Source of the DNA: Zhongshania antarctica
GTDB taxonomy: Bacteria; Pseudomonadota; Gammaproteobacteria; Pseudomonadales; Spongiibacteraceae
DNA: 64,000 nt
Assembly: GCF_014202945.1 (NCBI RefSeq)
Contig: NZ_JACHHW010000004.1
Span: forward strand, 248,001 to 312,000
Reading direction: 5' to 3'
In this document: positions 18,005-27,433 of the stretch, in pieces
Position numbering within the stretch: position 1 is the first letter of the stretch
How the letters are laid out: each line of letters starts with the position of its first letter
Notes under the pieces: model-generated
Databases searched by the model: none
Told to the model about the DNA's origin: nothing
The model's input: the letters and a program-made list of their open reading frames with translations, nothing else
Translations under genes and position numbers: made by a program

Positions 18005-19224
18005 TGCGTTCACTGGCGGTGTTTATTGGCCTTCGGTATAGCTCGGGCCGGTCAGGAAGTCAGTTGGTGTCGTTTTTGTCGCGGCTGTCAATGGCAGGGC
18101 TGGTTCTGGGGGTGGCGCTCCTAGTGACGGTGTTGTCGGTGATGAACGGGTTTGACCGTGAAATGCGGACTCGCATATTGGCTTTGGTACCGCATATTAC
18201 GCTGCAGCCTTGGGCTGTGGGCGAGAGTGATTGGCAAACCTTGCAAAGCGACGTCGAACGCCATCCCGCTGTGCTCGCAACGGCACCGTTTGTACAAGGC
18301 AGCGCCATGTTGATAAAGGGCGGCTTGGTGGAACCCGGCTTGTTCTATGGTGTGGAGCCTGTAGCCGAAGCGCGCGTGTCAACTATCCAAGATTATGTCG
18401 ATTTAGACGTGTTAAGCGCCGGCAGTAAGACCGTGATTTTAGGTAAGGCACTCGCCGAGCGTCTGGGTGTTGAGCAGGGGGAGCGGGTGACCTTGGGTGT
18501 GCCACAGGTGGCGGGAAGTCAAAATGTGCGTTTTGTACAGATGACGGTCGCGGCGTTGGTGGCTACGGGCACAGAACTGGATCAGCAAATGGTGCTGATG
18601 CATATCGATCAGGCTCAGGCATTATTCGCTGAACCGCCACCAGTGTCGCTGCGCGTCTCAGTCACAGACGTGTTTGCCGCGCCACAAATTGCATGGGAAT
18701 TGGCCTCGGTGCACGGTCGCGACTTTATGCTCAAGGACTGGAGTCAGCAGTTTGGCAATATGTACCATGCCATTCAAATGTCCCGTAAATTAGTGGTTAT
18801 TATGCTGCTCGCTGTGGTGGGGGTTGCGGTGTTTAATGTGGTTTCTACCTTGGTCATGGTCGTCAATGACAAGCGTGCTGATATTGGTATTCTGCGCAGC
18901 CAAGGTGCGAGCCAGGGCGATATTTTGCGTATTTTTTTGAGTTATGGTGCGGTGATCGGTGCGGTGGGTTCGACTGCTGGCGGGGTGCTGGGGGTGGTGC
19001 TGGCAACGTTTATTGGCGATGTAGTTGCCGCTGTTGAGCATTTTTGGGGCTTGCAGTTGCTGCAAAGCGATGTGTATCCCATTAACTATTTGCCCGCTGA
19101 TATTCGTATACCCGATGTTTTAGCTGTCTGCGCGCTAGCCTACGCTATGAGTTTGTTAGCAACGATTTATCCCGCGTGGCGAGCGTCGCGAATGGCGCCA
19201 GCAGAAGCGTTACGCACGAGTTAG
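18004..19224 (+). CDS. lolE: Lipoprotein-releasing ABC permease LolE
   Basis: This 406-residue partner of LolC shares the same layout: one N-terminal helix (about 27-48), a periplasmic domain and three C-terminal helices. Shared motifs are MAGLVLGVALLVTVLSVMNG, FNVVSTLVMVVNDKRADIGIL (the conserved cytoplasmic coupling region) and YPAWRASRMAPAEALR. It starts at the TGATG overlap with lolD. Separate lolC and lolE, rather than one lolF, fits a gammaproteobacterium. It ends 21 bases before the convergent DUF2062 gene. Confidence 0.9.
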   Translation: MRSLAVFIGLRYSSGRSGSQLVSFLSRLSMAGLVLGVALLVTVLSVMNGFDREMRTRILALVPHITLQPWAVGESDWQTLQSDVERHPAVLATAPFVQGSAMLIKGGLVEPGLFYGVEPVAEARVSTIQDYVDLDVLSAGSKTVILGKALAERLGVEQGERVTLGVPQVAGSQNVRFVQMTVAALVATGTELDQQMVLMHIDQAQALFAEPPPVSLRVSVTDVFAAPQIAWELASVHGRDFMLKDWSQQFGNMYHAIQMSRKLVVIMLLAVVGVAVFNVVSTLVMVVNDKRADIGILRSQGASQGDILRIFLSYGAVIGAVGSTAGGVLGVVLATFIGDVVAAVEHFWGLQLLQSDVYPINYLPADIRIPDVLAVCALAYAMSLLATIYPAWRASRMAPAEALRTS

Positions 19225-19245
19225 GCGATGTTTGCGGTATTGAGT

Positions 19246-19767
19246 TTAGCGGTTGAGGCGGCTTTCCCGGCGTTTTCGCCAACGCCGTGTGACGTGGACG
19301 CGCCATAAAATATGAATGCTCGCGGCGCCAACCAGCCCGGCTAATAGACCGGTTAAAAAACAGCCGACGAGCAAGGGACGCCATAAATAGGTGAATTCCT
19401 CTGCCAGCCATGCCCATGACAATTCAAAGTGGAATGAATTGGGGGGAATACCCATTACTGTAGCGCCAACTTTATAGGTAAAGTAAAAGATAGCGGGCAT
19501 GGTGATGGGATTGGTAATCCATACCAACATCACTGAAATGGGCAAATTAGCGCGGCAGACAATCGCCGCGAGGGCGGCAAGTAACATTTGCGTTGGTATT
19601 GGTACAAACGCAATGAACAGGCCCAAGAAAAACGCCAAGCTCACTGAGCGGCGGTTCAAGTGCCAAAGATTGGGGTCGTGTAACAGACTGCCAAAAATAC
19701 GGACCGAGGGGTGCTCGCGCATTTTTTCGGGAGTCGGTAACCAACGTTTAAATAATTTACGAGCCAT
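19246..19767 (-). CDS. DUF2062 membrane protein
   Basis: The product has 173 residues and no assigned function. The N-terminal 40 residues are basic (MARKLFKRWLPTPEKMREHP). They are followed by RRSVSLAFFLGLFIAFVPIPTQMLLAALAAI, the conserved DUF2062 core, then NLPISVMLVWITNPITMPAIFYFTYKVG and a last hydrophobic segment near 130-155. The repeated pattern of short Pro-containing hydrophobic segments suggests an inner-membrane protein. The same gene lies between lolE and comEC in Pseudomonas. Convergent with lolE, divergent from comEC. Confidence 0.82.
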   Translation of the reverse strand: MARKLFKRWLPTPEKMREHPSVRIFGSLLHDPNLWHLNRRSVSLAFFLGLFIAFVPIPTQMLLAALAAIVCRANLPISVMLVWITNPITMPAIFYFTYKVGATVMGIPPNSFHFELSWAWLAEEFTYLWRPLLVGCFLTGLLAGLVGAASIHILWRVHVTRRWRKRRESRLNR

Positions 19768-19871
19768 CCGCTCAATTCTAGTTCACATGTGTGACAGTTG
19801 AAATTTAACCAGCCGCATACTCGATAAGCGGGGCGGCGCCATTATGCACGGATCTACTGGGGTACTCCAGC

Positions 19872-22157
19872 ATGTTGTCATGGATGACAGCGGCGATAGT
19901 GGCAATAGTCGGCGTGGCTTTTGCTCCAGCGCTACCAACATACACCATTATAGCGGCTAGCCTTTTGAGCGGCTTAGCCGCCAGCGTGGCGTTACGGCCC
20001 TGCTGGCGCTGGCCTTTAGTAGCGTTTTTAATTGCTGCGGGGTACGCCGCGAGCTACGGAGTGTGGCGCAGCGCGCAGTTATTGCCGCAGGCGCTCGAAG
20101 GTCGGGATATTGCGTTAAGTTTTCGGGTGTTGACGCCGCCAGAACGGCGTAGTGAGTTTCCGCCATATTACCGCTTTGACGCGATAACCGACCTTAACGG
20201 CCTTGGTCGAGTGCGGCTAAACTGGTACGGCGAGGGGCCGCCTAGCCTCGGTGATAACATGCATGCGCAGCTCCGTTTGCGGCGTCCCCACGGTTATCAG
20301 TCCCCCGGCGCCTTTGATTATGGGCGCTGGTTGTTTGTGTCTGGCTATTCGGCTACCGGCTATGTTCGCCGCCCCGAAACGGCGGTGTTTACTGCTTCGG
20401 CAGCCCCTTTTTCGCCGGAGATCTTTCGGCAGCATTTGATCGCTGGCCCCAGCGCGCACCTCGACCAGTATCGTCATGGTGGAATAATGAAAGCGTTATT
20501 GTTTGCTGACCGCAGTACGATAAGCTCGGCGGAGTGGGCCTTGTTCGCGCAGACGGGTACCAGCCATCTAATGGCCATCTCGGGTATGCATATTGGCATG
20601 GTCCTGCTGTGGGGGTGGGGGCTCGGTCGCGTCGCGATATTTTTTTATCAGCGTGGTTTCGTGCTTAAGCCGCTGTTGGCAATGGGCTTTGCCTTGACCT
20701 ATGCGGCGATGGCGGGATTTTCAGTGCCGACCCAGCGAGCAGCCGCAATGGCCGCGATGGCCTTGTTGGCGTATGGCTTTAGGCGTCAGATTAGCCCTTG
20801 GCAGTCCTATTTTGCTGCGATGCTACTGGTGTTGGTTATCGACCCGCTAGCGCCTCATCAGCTGGGTTTTAGTCTCTCGTTTGCTGCTGTGGCCCTACTG
20901 CTTTGGTCTTTTCAAGGGCAGCGTCAGCCACGCAGTTTAAGTTTGCTGCGATCTCAGTGGGTGGTGGTGATTGGCTTGCTGCCAGTATTGGGTCTATGGG
21001 GCTTGGGTTTTAGTGTGGCAAGTATCCCCGCGAATCTGGTGGCGATTCCAGTAGTGGGCTTTTTAATTTTACCGGCCATGTTTGCAGGCTTATTGCTACT
21101 TAAGGTCTGGCCTTGGCTGGCAGATTTGCTCTTTTCCTGTGCGGACGCCTTACTCGAACATTTGCAGTTTGGCCTAGCGCTGGCGGCGCAGTGGCAGCCG
21201 GTAATTCATTATTATCCCCCGGCGACAGCCCTGGGCTTGGGCGTTGGTGCCGCGCTAGTCATACTTTTACCCCGTGGGGTGCCCGCCAAGTGGTTGGCTG
21301 TAATTCCCTTGGTGGCCTTGTTTTATTGGCCTGCGCCACGACCGGCTAAGGGTGATTTTTGGGTGACTGTGCTCGATGTTGGGCAGGGTTTGGCGGTGCT
21401 GCTGCAAACCCAAACGAAAACGCTGCTTTACGATGTTGGGCCAGATTTTCGCAGCGGCTTTAATACGGCCGATGCCGTGGTCTTGCCCGCGCTGGCGGAG
21501 TTCGCTATAGGCCGTTTAGACGCGTTGGTGCTAAGCCATGGCGATCGCGACCATGCGGGTGCCGCGTCCGCATTATTTGCAAAGCAGCCGGTGGTCACAT
21601 TTCTTCGTGGCGAAGGTATCGAGAAGCTGGACAGAAAAGGGCGCGATTGCCACACAGCGCCAGCCTGGGAATGGGATGGTGTGCGCTTTGAGTTTTTGAA
21701 GAGCATAGGCAGTGGTCAGCGCGGTAATAACGCTTCTTGTGTTATGAGGGTTGGTGCCGGTCTGGCCTCTATCCTGCTCACTGGGGATATCGAGGCAGAA
21801 ATAGAACGCAAGTTGATGGGTGCCCATAACAATAATTTATCGGCAAATGTGTTGGTGGCGCCACACCACGGCAGCAATACCTCGTCATCAGCGGCGTTTA
21901 TTGCGGCGGTTGCACCCGCAGAGGTGGTGTTTTCGGCTGGGCGCAATAACCACTACGGCCACCCCGCGACAGCAGTTCTTCGTCGCTATCAAACTCAGGG
22001 TAGTCGCTGCTGGCACACCGGCCTGCATGGCGCGATTCAATTTCGCTTTCAAGGCGGCGAGCTAGCGGATATTCGCTATGCTCGCGCCTGGCGTTATTAC
22101 TGGGAAACGCCAGCAACAAGCCCTGAATTATGCCGGAAATTCAATTCCGAGGGCTGA
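19872..22157 (+). CDS. comEC: DNA internalisation competence protein ComEC/Rec2
   Basis: This 761-residue polytopic protein would carry single-stranded DNA across the inner membrane during transformation. The DUF4131 N-terminal region is followed by the competence domain, starting around ALLFADRSTISSAEWALFAQTG and GTSHLMAISGMHIGMV. Several helices follow. A C-terminal metallo-beta-lactamase-like domain begins near residue 490 (VTVLDVGQGLAVLLQT), with LSHGDRDHAGA, ASILLTGDIEAEIE and LVAPHHGSNTSSS. The metal-site residues are intact and the length is normal, so the gene looks functional. Whether the organism is transformable depends on pilus genes outside the window. Confidence 0.93.
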   Translation: MLSWMTAAIVAIVGVAFAPALPTYTIIAASLLSGLAASVALRPCWRWPLVAFLIAAGYAASYGVWRSAQLLPQALEGRDIALSFRVLTPPERRSEFPPYYRFDAITDLNGLGRVRLNWYGEGPPSLGDNMHAQLRLRRPHGYQSPGAFDYGRWLFVSGYSATGYVRRPETAVFTASAAPFSPEIFRQHLIAGPSAHLDQYRHGGIMKALLFADRSTISSAEWALFAQTGTSHLMAISGMHIGMVLLWGWGLGRVAIFFYQRGFVLKPLLAMGFALTYAAMAGFSVPTQRAAAMAAMALLAYGFRRQISPWQSYFAAMLLVLVIDPLAPHQLGFSLSFAAVALLLWSFQGQRQPRSLSLLRSQWVVVIGLLPVLGLWGLGFSVASIPANLVAIPVVGFLILPAMFAGLLLLKVWPWLADLLFSCADALLEHLQFGLALAAQWQPVIHYYPPATALGLGVGAALVILLPRGVPAKWLAVIPLVALFYWPAPRPAKGDFWVTVLDVGQGLAVLLQTQTKTLLYDVGPDFRSGFNTADAVVLPALAEFAIGRLDALVLSHGDRDHAGAASALFAKQPVVTFLRGEGIEKLDRKGRDCHTAPAWEWDGVRFEFLKSIGSGQRGNNASCVMRVGAGLASILLTGDIEAEIERKLMGAHNNNLSANVLVAPHHGSNTSSSAAFIAAVAPAEVVFSAGRNNHYGHPATAVLRRYQTQGSRCWHTGLHGAIQFRFQGGELADIRYARAWRYYWETPATSPELCRKFNSEG

Positions 22158-22221
22158 TTCACTTCTTACCGAGGCATTCCCTCCGTATAATGCCCTCACA
22201 TAAAAATGGTAGGGATCTGAT

Positions 22222-22857
22222 GTGCTTGAATTGGTGAAAGCGGGTGGCTGGTTAATGCTGCCAATTATTTTGTCTTCAATTATTGCTTTGGCTATCTGTG
22301 TAGAGCGTTTTCTCAAACTGAATCCTGATAAGGTCGCTCCCCGTAATTTATTAAATCAAGTGTGGGCGTGGTTGCAAAATAAGCAGCTCGATGCAGAAAA
22401 GTTGCGTGAGTTACGACGCGGCTCGCCACTGGCACAAATTCTCGCCACCGGTTTGGCCAACGCCAAATTTGGGCGCGATATTATGAAAGAGAGTATTGAA
22501 GATACGGCGTCCCACATAATTCACGACCTAGAACGCTATCTTAACGCGTTGGGCACTATTGCTGCGGTTGCGCCGCTGCTTGGTTTGCTAGGCACTGTGC
22601 TGGGTATGATTAGAGTATTTACCGAGATTATGGTGCAGGGCACAGGTAACGCCGGGGTGCTCGCTGGTGGTATCTCCGAAGCCTTAATCACAACTGCCTC
22701 AGGCCTCTGTGTGGCCATTCCTGCCTTGATTATGCACCGCTATTTTTTGCGCCGCATTGACGAGCTGGTAGTTCGAATGGAGCAAGACGCCATGAAACTC
22801 ATCAATGCGATGCACGGCGAAGTGCAAATTAAAGACAGCGCAGCGGGTAAAAAATAG
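22222..22857 (+). CDS. exbB: ExbB/TolQ/MotA-family proton channel protein
   Basis: The product is a 211-residue proton-channel subunit with three membrane helices. Helix 1 lies near residues 8-27. The conserved block ERYLNALGTIAAVAPLLGLLGTVLGMIRVF is in the middle, and GGISEALITTASGLCVAIPALIMHRYF is the last helix. The start is GTG at 22222 with an AGGGA upstream; the overlapping ATG at 22220 is out of frame. A TATAAT lies at 22186-22191, 30 bases upstream, with a poor -35. With the overlapping ExbD gene it forms a pmf-driven motor for a TonB- or Tol-like system. The position after comEC and before lpxK matches Pseudomonas, but the partner is not visible. Confidence 0.88.
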   Translation: MLELVKAGGWLMLPIILSSIIALAICVERFLKLNPDKVAPRNLLNQVWAWLQNKQLDAEKLRELRRGSPLAQILATGLANAKFGRDIMKESIEDTASHIIHDLERYLNALGTIAAVAPLLGLLGTVLGMIRVFTEIMVQGTGNAGVLAGGISEALITTASGLCVAIPALIMHRYFLRRIDELVVRMEQDAMKLINAMHGEVQIKDSAAGKK

Positions 22858-23288
22858 TGAAATTTAAGCGCCAGCGCATGGATGACAGTGGGGTTAATCT
22901 TACCCCGCTAATTGATGTGGTGTTTTTACTGCTGATATTTTTTATGGTGTCGACAACATTTACCAAAGAAAGTCGTCTTAATTTGGAGTTGCCCAGCGCG
23001 CAAGGTGACATCGCTCCTCAGGAAACTAAGGTTTTGGAGGTCGTGATCGACGCCCAAGGGCGTTACCGCCTTAATGAACAGGCCTTAGTCGATCACACCG
23101 TACAAGGCTTGATGGCTGGCATGCGCGAAATTGCTGGCGACGACACTGAATTGCCGGTCATTATTACTGCTGATGCGAAAAGCCCTCACCAAGCGGTTAT
23201 CACCGCGATGGACGCGGCGGGGCGACTTGGTTTTGCTAAACTTAGTTTAACCACCCAAGATCCCGATAGCAGTGTGCCAGCCAACTGA
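22857..23288 (+). CDS. exbD: ExbD/TolR-family protein
   Basis: ExbD here has 143 residues. A short cytoplasmic N-terminus is followed by the single membrane helix NLTPLIDVVFLLLIFFMVST, in which Asp20 is the proton-carrying residue of the family. The periplasmic domain (about 45-140) contains DAQGRYRLNEQALVD and ITADAKSPHQAVITAMDAAGRLGFAKLSL. The GTG start overlaps the exbB stop by one base (TAGTG), so the two subunits are coupled. Together they convert proton motive force into periplasmic work for a TonB-like protein not encoded here. Confidence 0.88.
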   Translation: MKFKRQRMDDSGVNLTPLIDVVFLLLIFFMVSTTFTKESRLNLELPSAQGDIAPQETKVLEVVIDAQGRYRLNEQALVDHTVQGLMAGMREIAGDDTELPVIITADAKSPHQAVITAMDAAGRLGFAKLSLTTQDPDSSVPAN

Positions 23289-23330
23289 TTTTGTTTTCCG
23301 TCTCCGTTAACGCTAGGAATTCCCGGTAAT

Positions 23331-25133
23331 ATGAGTAACAACAATAAATCCGATCTCGTTATTTACGGTCGCTTGCTGAAATACGTGATACCGATGTGGG
23401 CCATGTTTTTATTCAGTGTTTTGGGCTTTTCGGTATTTTCCGGTGTTCAGGTACTGCTTGCGGATATGATGCAGCTGATTGTCGATTATATCGGCGGCAA
23501 TATGGTGCCCGGCGAAGGTGGTATGTCGGCAAAATTAATGTGGGCTTTGGGGGGCAAAGACTTTGTCCTAACCGACGCTCGGTTGTGGATTGTGTTAATG
23601 ATGGTTGTGCTCGGCTTAGTCCGAGGCATGGGTTACTTTGCCGGTAACTATTTTATCGCGATTGTTTCTAATAGCTTGGTTCACAATTTGCGCTGTGAGC
23701 TGTTTAATAAAATGCTGCATATGCCCAGTCGTTATTTTGATCAAAACTCCACGGGCATGATGATTTCCAAAATTACCTTTAATGTCGAGCAAGTCACTGG
23801 TGCGGCGGTTAATGCGACCAAAGTCGTGCTGCGTGAGGGCACCTTTGCGATCGGGCTTATCGCCTACTTGCTGTATAGCAATTGGAAACTCACCATGGTG
23901 TTTTTTCTTGCCCTGCCGATTATTGCTGTCACCGTATACTGGGTGGGTAAACGGTTTCGCAAGCTCAGTAAAAACATTCAAAATGCGATGAGCGATGTCA
24001 ACCAAGTGACCAATGAGTCGATTGGCGCTTATCGTGAAATTCGCCTCTACGACGGTACCGCCTTTGAAACCGCTCGATTTGTTGAGGCCAGTGGTCGGAC
24101 CCGCAGTCAAAACATTAAGATGGCGTATTACAACGCGATCAGTCCGTCAGTGATTCAGTTTCCAGTTGTGCTCGCCACCGGCGTGCTAATTTGGATAGCC
24201 TTGGGCCTTGGCGGTTCAATGTCGCCTGGTGCCTTCGTTGCATATTTGTCGGCGGCCTTGTTTTTGCCAAAACCTATGCGGCAACTGGCGGATGTTAGCA
24301 GCACTATTCAAAAAGGTTTGGCGGCAGCGGAAGATATTTTTGATTTTATAGACGCAGAACAAGAGAAAGATGAGGGCACTTACCGCAGTGATGTAACCCG
24401 CGGCGATATTGAAATACGTAATTTGAACTTTGCCTATAGTCCTGATTCTGAGCTGGTATTACGCAATATAAATTTAAAAGTTGAGGCGGGTAAGTCCTTG
24501 GCCTTGGTTGGCTTGTCTGGCTCCGGCAAGTCCACCTTGGTGAGTCTGTTGTCGCGGTTTTATGAACATGACCAAGGCGATATTCTGCTTGATGGTGTTG
24601 ATGTTCGAGATTACCAGCTAAGCAATCTGCGCGACAAAATGGCCTTGGTGACTCAGCAGGTCACGCTGTTTAACGACACTGTTTTCAATAATATTGCTTA
24701 CGGTAAAATGGCGGGGGCGAGTCGTGAACAGGTACGTGCCGCTATAGAGGCGGCCCACGCCAGTGAGTTTATAGACCAACTTCCCCTCGGCCTAGAAACT
24801 GTGATTGGCGAAGACGGTGTGATGCTGTCCGGCGGCCAGCGTCAGCGTTTGGCGATTGCCCGCGCATTTCTAAAAGATGCGCCGATTTTAATATTTGATG
24901 AGGCCACATCGGCCCTCGATAATCGCGCTGAAAGTCATATTCAAAAAGCGATGGAAGAGGTGATGAAAGGTCGCACTACCATCGTTATTGCCCACCGCTT
25001 AAGCACCATCGAAATGGCCGATCAAATCGTGGTAATGGAAGCGGGGCAAATAAAAGAGCAGGGCAGCCACGATGAACTGCTTGCCTTGAATCAGCGCTAC
25101 GCCCAGCTATACCACAAGAATTTTGAGGAATAG
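23331..25133 (+). CDS. msbA: Lipid A export ABC transporter MsbA
   Basis: This 600-residue half-transporter flips lipid A-core across the inner membrane. Six helices lie within residues 15-300, followed by a nucleotide-binding domain with Walker A GLSGSGKSTL, Q-loop VTQQVTLFNDTV, signature LSGGQRQRLAIAR, Walker B ILIFDEATSALD and the H-loop IVIAHRLSTI. It is directly upstream of lpxK (6 bases), the classic msbA-lpxK pairing of enteric bacteria. In Pseudomonas msbA is elsewhere, so this cluster is a mixed arrangement. About 36 residues of polar linker (50-75) between helices 1 and 2 are visible. Confidence 0.92.
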   Translation: MSNNNKSDLVIYGRLLKYVIPMWAMFLFSVLGFSVFSGVQVLLADMMQLIVDYIGGNMVPGEGGMSAKLMWALGGKDFVLTDARLWIVLMMVVLGLVRGMGYFAGNYFIAIVSNSLVHNLRCELFNKMLHMPSRYFDQNSTGMMISKITFNVEQVTGAAVNATKVVLREGTFAIGLIAYLLYSNWKLTMVFFLALPIIAVTVYWVGKRFRKLSKNIQNAMSDVNQVTNESIGAYREIRLYDGTAFETARFVEASGRTRSQNIKMAYYNAISPSVIQFPVVLATGVLIWIALGLGGSMSPGAFVAYLSAALFLPKPMRQLADVSSTIQKGLAAAEDIFDFIDAEQEKDEGTYRSDVTRGDIEIRNLNFAYSPDSELVLRNINLKVEAGKSLALVGLSGSGKSTLVSLLSRFYEHDQGDILLDGVDVRDYQLSNLRDKMALVTQQVTLFNDTVFNNIAYGKMAGASREQVRAAIEAAHASEFIDQLPLGLETVIGEDGVMLSGGQRQRLAIARAFLKDAPILIFDEATSALDNRAESHIQKAMEEVMKGRTTIVIAHRLSTIEMADQIVVMEAGQIKEQGSHDELLALNQRYAQLYHKNFEE

Positions 25134-25139
25134 ATTTAG

Positions 25140-26126
25140 GTGGCATTGGAACAACGCCTGAACCGCGCCTGGTATGGTAAGCCGAAAAGCTTGCTACTTT
25201 TGCTTCCGCTAGCGTATTTGTATCGCCTAATCGCCGCAGTGAGGCGCAGTCTAATTCGGCCACAGTCCTGTGGCGTGCCGCTGATTGTGATCGGCAATAT
25301 TTCGGTGGGTGGCAGTGGTAAGACTCCGGTCGTGTTGGCGGTGGCCGAATACTGCCAAGGCCTAGGTTATAAGGTTGGAATTGTTAGTCGCGGCTACGGC
25401 GGAAACGCGCCAATATACCCTTATTTAGTCACTGCCAAGTCAACACCGGTTGAAGCGGGGGACGAGCCTTTTTTAATGTACCAGCGCAGTGGCTTGCCGT
25501 TGGCGGTGGCGCCAGATCGCGTGGCGGCAGCAAAATTGCTTGTACAGCAGCATGCTTGCGATCTCATTATTAGCGACGACGGTTTACAGCATTATCGTCT
25601 AGCTCGCGACATAGAGGTTCTCGTCATTGATGGCGAGCGCGGCTTTGGTAATGGCCACTGCTTGCCCGTGGGGCCGTTGCGCGAGCCGGTAAGCCGCGCA
25701 AACGCTATCGACCTGCGCATAATCAATGGCGGCAATAGCCGTTTACGTGGTTATACCATGGATTTACGGGGCGTGACGGCGGTAAATTTGGCCAGCGGCG
25801 AGCAGCGCGCCTTAGTCGATTGGCCATTAAGCCAACGCCGAATTCACGCTGTTGCGGGAATCGGTAATCCTCAGCGGTTTTTTCACAGCCTGCAAGCGGC
25901 GGGCTTTGAGCTTATTGAACACCCATTTGCTGACCACCATCCTTATACTGTGGCCGACTTACAATTTGATGAGTCACTGCCAGTACTAATGACGGAAAAG
26001 GATGCTGTTAAATGTCGGCTATTTGCCGAGAGAGCCCATTGGATGTTGCCGGTTACTGGCGAGATAGATAAAGCATTTTATGCGCAGTTGCGCTCGCGTT
26101 TGGCAGAAGTCGACATCAGTCGCTAA
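25140..26126 (+). CDS. lpxK: Tetraacyldisaccharide 4'-kinase LpxK
   Basis: The 328-residue LpxK phosphorylates the 4' position of the lipid A disaccharide at the inner membrane. The start is GTG at 25140, with GAGGA about 13 bases upstream. A hydrophobic patch (LLLLLPLAYLYRLIAAV) lies near residues 18-34 for membrane contact. Walker A is GNISVGGSGKTPVV (about 52-65), then IVSRGYGG, VAPDRVAAA, ISDDGLQHYRL and NGHCLPVGPLREP, all family hallmarks. FADHHPY and MTEKDAVKC follow near the C-terminus. It lies between msbA and kdsB, so the cluster serves LPS assembly. Confidence 0.95.
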   Translation: MALEQRLNRAWYGKPKSLLLLLPLAYLYRLIAAVRRSLIRPQSCGVPLIVIGNISVGGSGKTPVVLAVAEYCQGLGYKVGIVSRGYGGNAPIYPYLVTAKSTPVEAGDEPFLMYQRSGLPLAVAPDRVAAAKLLVQQHACDLIISDDGLQHYRLARDIEVLVIDGERGFGNGHCLPVGPLREPVSRANAIDLRIINGGNSRLRGYTMDLRGVTAVNLASGEQRALVDWPLSQRRIHAVAGIGNPQRFFHSLQAAGFELIEHPFADHHPYTVADLQFDESLPVLMTEKDAVKCRLFAERAHWMLPVTGEIDKAFYAQLRSRLAEVDISR

Positions 26127-26171
26127 TATTTCAGCAGTAGCGCGCTAGTATCAATTACATTTGGAGCAAGC

Positions 26172-26936
26172 ATGTCTTACACCGTTATCATTCCCGCCCG
26201 TTTCGCTTCCAGCCGCTTGCCGGGCAAGCCGCTGCTCGATATTGCTGGAAAGCCCATGATTCAGCATGTTTGGGAGCGAGCCGTCGATAGCGATGCCAGT
26301 CGGGTGGTGATTGCCACTGAGGATCAGCGGGTATTTGATGTCTGTCAGGGGTTTGGCGCAGAAGTGATTATGACCCTTGCCACCCATGAATCTGGCACCG
26401 ATCGCTTGCAAGAAGTGGTGACTAAGTTGCAGCTCAGTGACGAGGAAATCGTCGTCAATGTGCAGGGCGATGAACCCCTGATCCCCAAGGCGGCTATTGC
26501 GCAGGTGGCCGAAAATTTGGCCGCCAAGCCTAGCGCGGGAATCGCAACGCTGGGCGAGGCTATTAACGATATTGAGGTGATCTTTAATCCCAATGCCGTT
26601 AAAGCTGTTGCCGATAGGCAGGGTTATGCGCTGTATTTTAGTCGTGCACCCATGCCTTGGTGTCGGGATGACTGGGCTGGCGAGGAGTTGAGTCTGCCGG
26701 ATAATGCACCCTTTTTACGTCATATTGGCATCTATGCTTATCGGGTGGGCTTTCTTCACGAGTTTGTGCGCTGGCCCATGGGGGTGTTAGAGAGCTTTGA
26801 AAAATTAGAACAATTGCGGGCGATGGAAAACGGTGTGCGGATTCATATCGCCACGGCCTGTGTCGATATTCCGGGTGGCGTTGATACTGAAGCCGACTTA
26901 CAAAATGTCAGGAAAATTTTGGCGGCGAGCAGCTAA
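26172..26936 (+). CDS. kdsB: 3-deoxy-manno-octulosonate cytidylyltransferase KdsB
   Basis: This 254-residue cytoplasmic enzyme activates Kdo with CTP to CMP-Kdo, the donor for LPS inner core. The N-terminal nucleotide-binding motif [16 protein letters not shown] is intact, followed by [33 protein letters not shown] and [24 protein letters not shown] is also present. GGAGCAAGC precedes the ATG. The stop codon overlaps the ATG of the phosphatase gene (TAATG). Many relatives have a small Trm112-like zinc gene between lpxK and kdsB; there is no room for it here (45 bases). Confidence 0.96.
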   Translation: MSYTVIIPARFASSRLPGKPLLDIAGKPMIQHVWERAVDSDASRVVIATEDQRVFDVCQGFGAEVIMTLATHESGTDRLQEVVTKLQLSDEEIVVNVQGDEPLIPKAAIAQVAENLAAKPSAGIATLGEAINDIEVIFNPNAVKAVADRQGYALYFSRAPMPWCRDDWAGEELSLPDNAPFLRHIGIYAYRVGFLHEFVRWPMGVLESFEKLEQLRAMENGVRIHIATACVDIPGGVDTEADLQNVRKILAASS

Positions 26937-27433
26937 TGGCCATCAAGGTATTATTTGTATGTCTTGGCAATATTTGTCGCTCGCCGACGGCTCACGGTGT
27001 CTTTCAGAAGCTCCTAAACGATGCCGGTCTACACGACGAGATACAGGTTGACTCGGCGGGCACGGGTGACTGGCACATCGGTCGCAGTCCCGATCAACGC
27101 AGCCAGGCAGCAGCGCTGAGCCGCCAGTATGATCTCTCATCTTTGCGCGCGCGACAGGTGTGCAAAGCTGACTTCCAAACCTTTGATTATATTTTGGCCA
27201 TGGATGAGTGTAATTTGGCGGATTTACAGGCGATGCGCACTCACCAGGCGAAGTGTGAGCTAGGTTTGTTTTTGACTTATGCGAAACACACAGCACGACG
27301 CGAAGTGCCGGATCCTTATTACGGTGGGGAGCAGGGCTTTGATGAGGTGCTGGACTTGGTGGAAGACGCCGCTGAAGGTTTATTACATCATATTTGTGCT
27401 CATCACGGCCTTGGCAACGGCGCGGCGCTGTAA
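26936..27433 (+). CDS. Low-molecular-weight protein tyrosine phosphatase
   Basis: The enzyme has 165 residues. The catalytic P-loop VCLGNICRSP near the N-terminus gives nucleophile Cys9 and Arg15. The general acid lies in VPDPYYGG (Asp126). Both are the defining motifs of the family, which dephosphorylates protein tyrosine (in bacteria often tyrosine kinases controlling polysaccharide export) or arginine residues. It overlaps kdsB by one base and murB by one base (TAATG at both ends), so it belongs to an envelope-biogenesis operon, as in Pseudomonas. The substrate is unknown. Confidence 0.92.
   Translation: MAIKVLFVCLGNICRSPTAHGVFQKLLNDAGLHDEIQVDSAGTGDWHIGRSPDQRSQAAALSRQYDLSSLRARQVCKADFQTFDYILAMDECNLADLQAMRTHQAKCELGLFLTYAKHTARREVPDPYYGGEQGFDEVLDLVEDAAEGLLHHICAHHGLGNGAAL

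Noticed and set aside
22186-22191. TATAAT before exbB as a full promoter
   Set aside because: The -10 box is perfect, but the sequence 17 bases upstream (TTCTTA) is a poor -35. Mentioned in the exbB entry and not listed separately.
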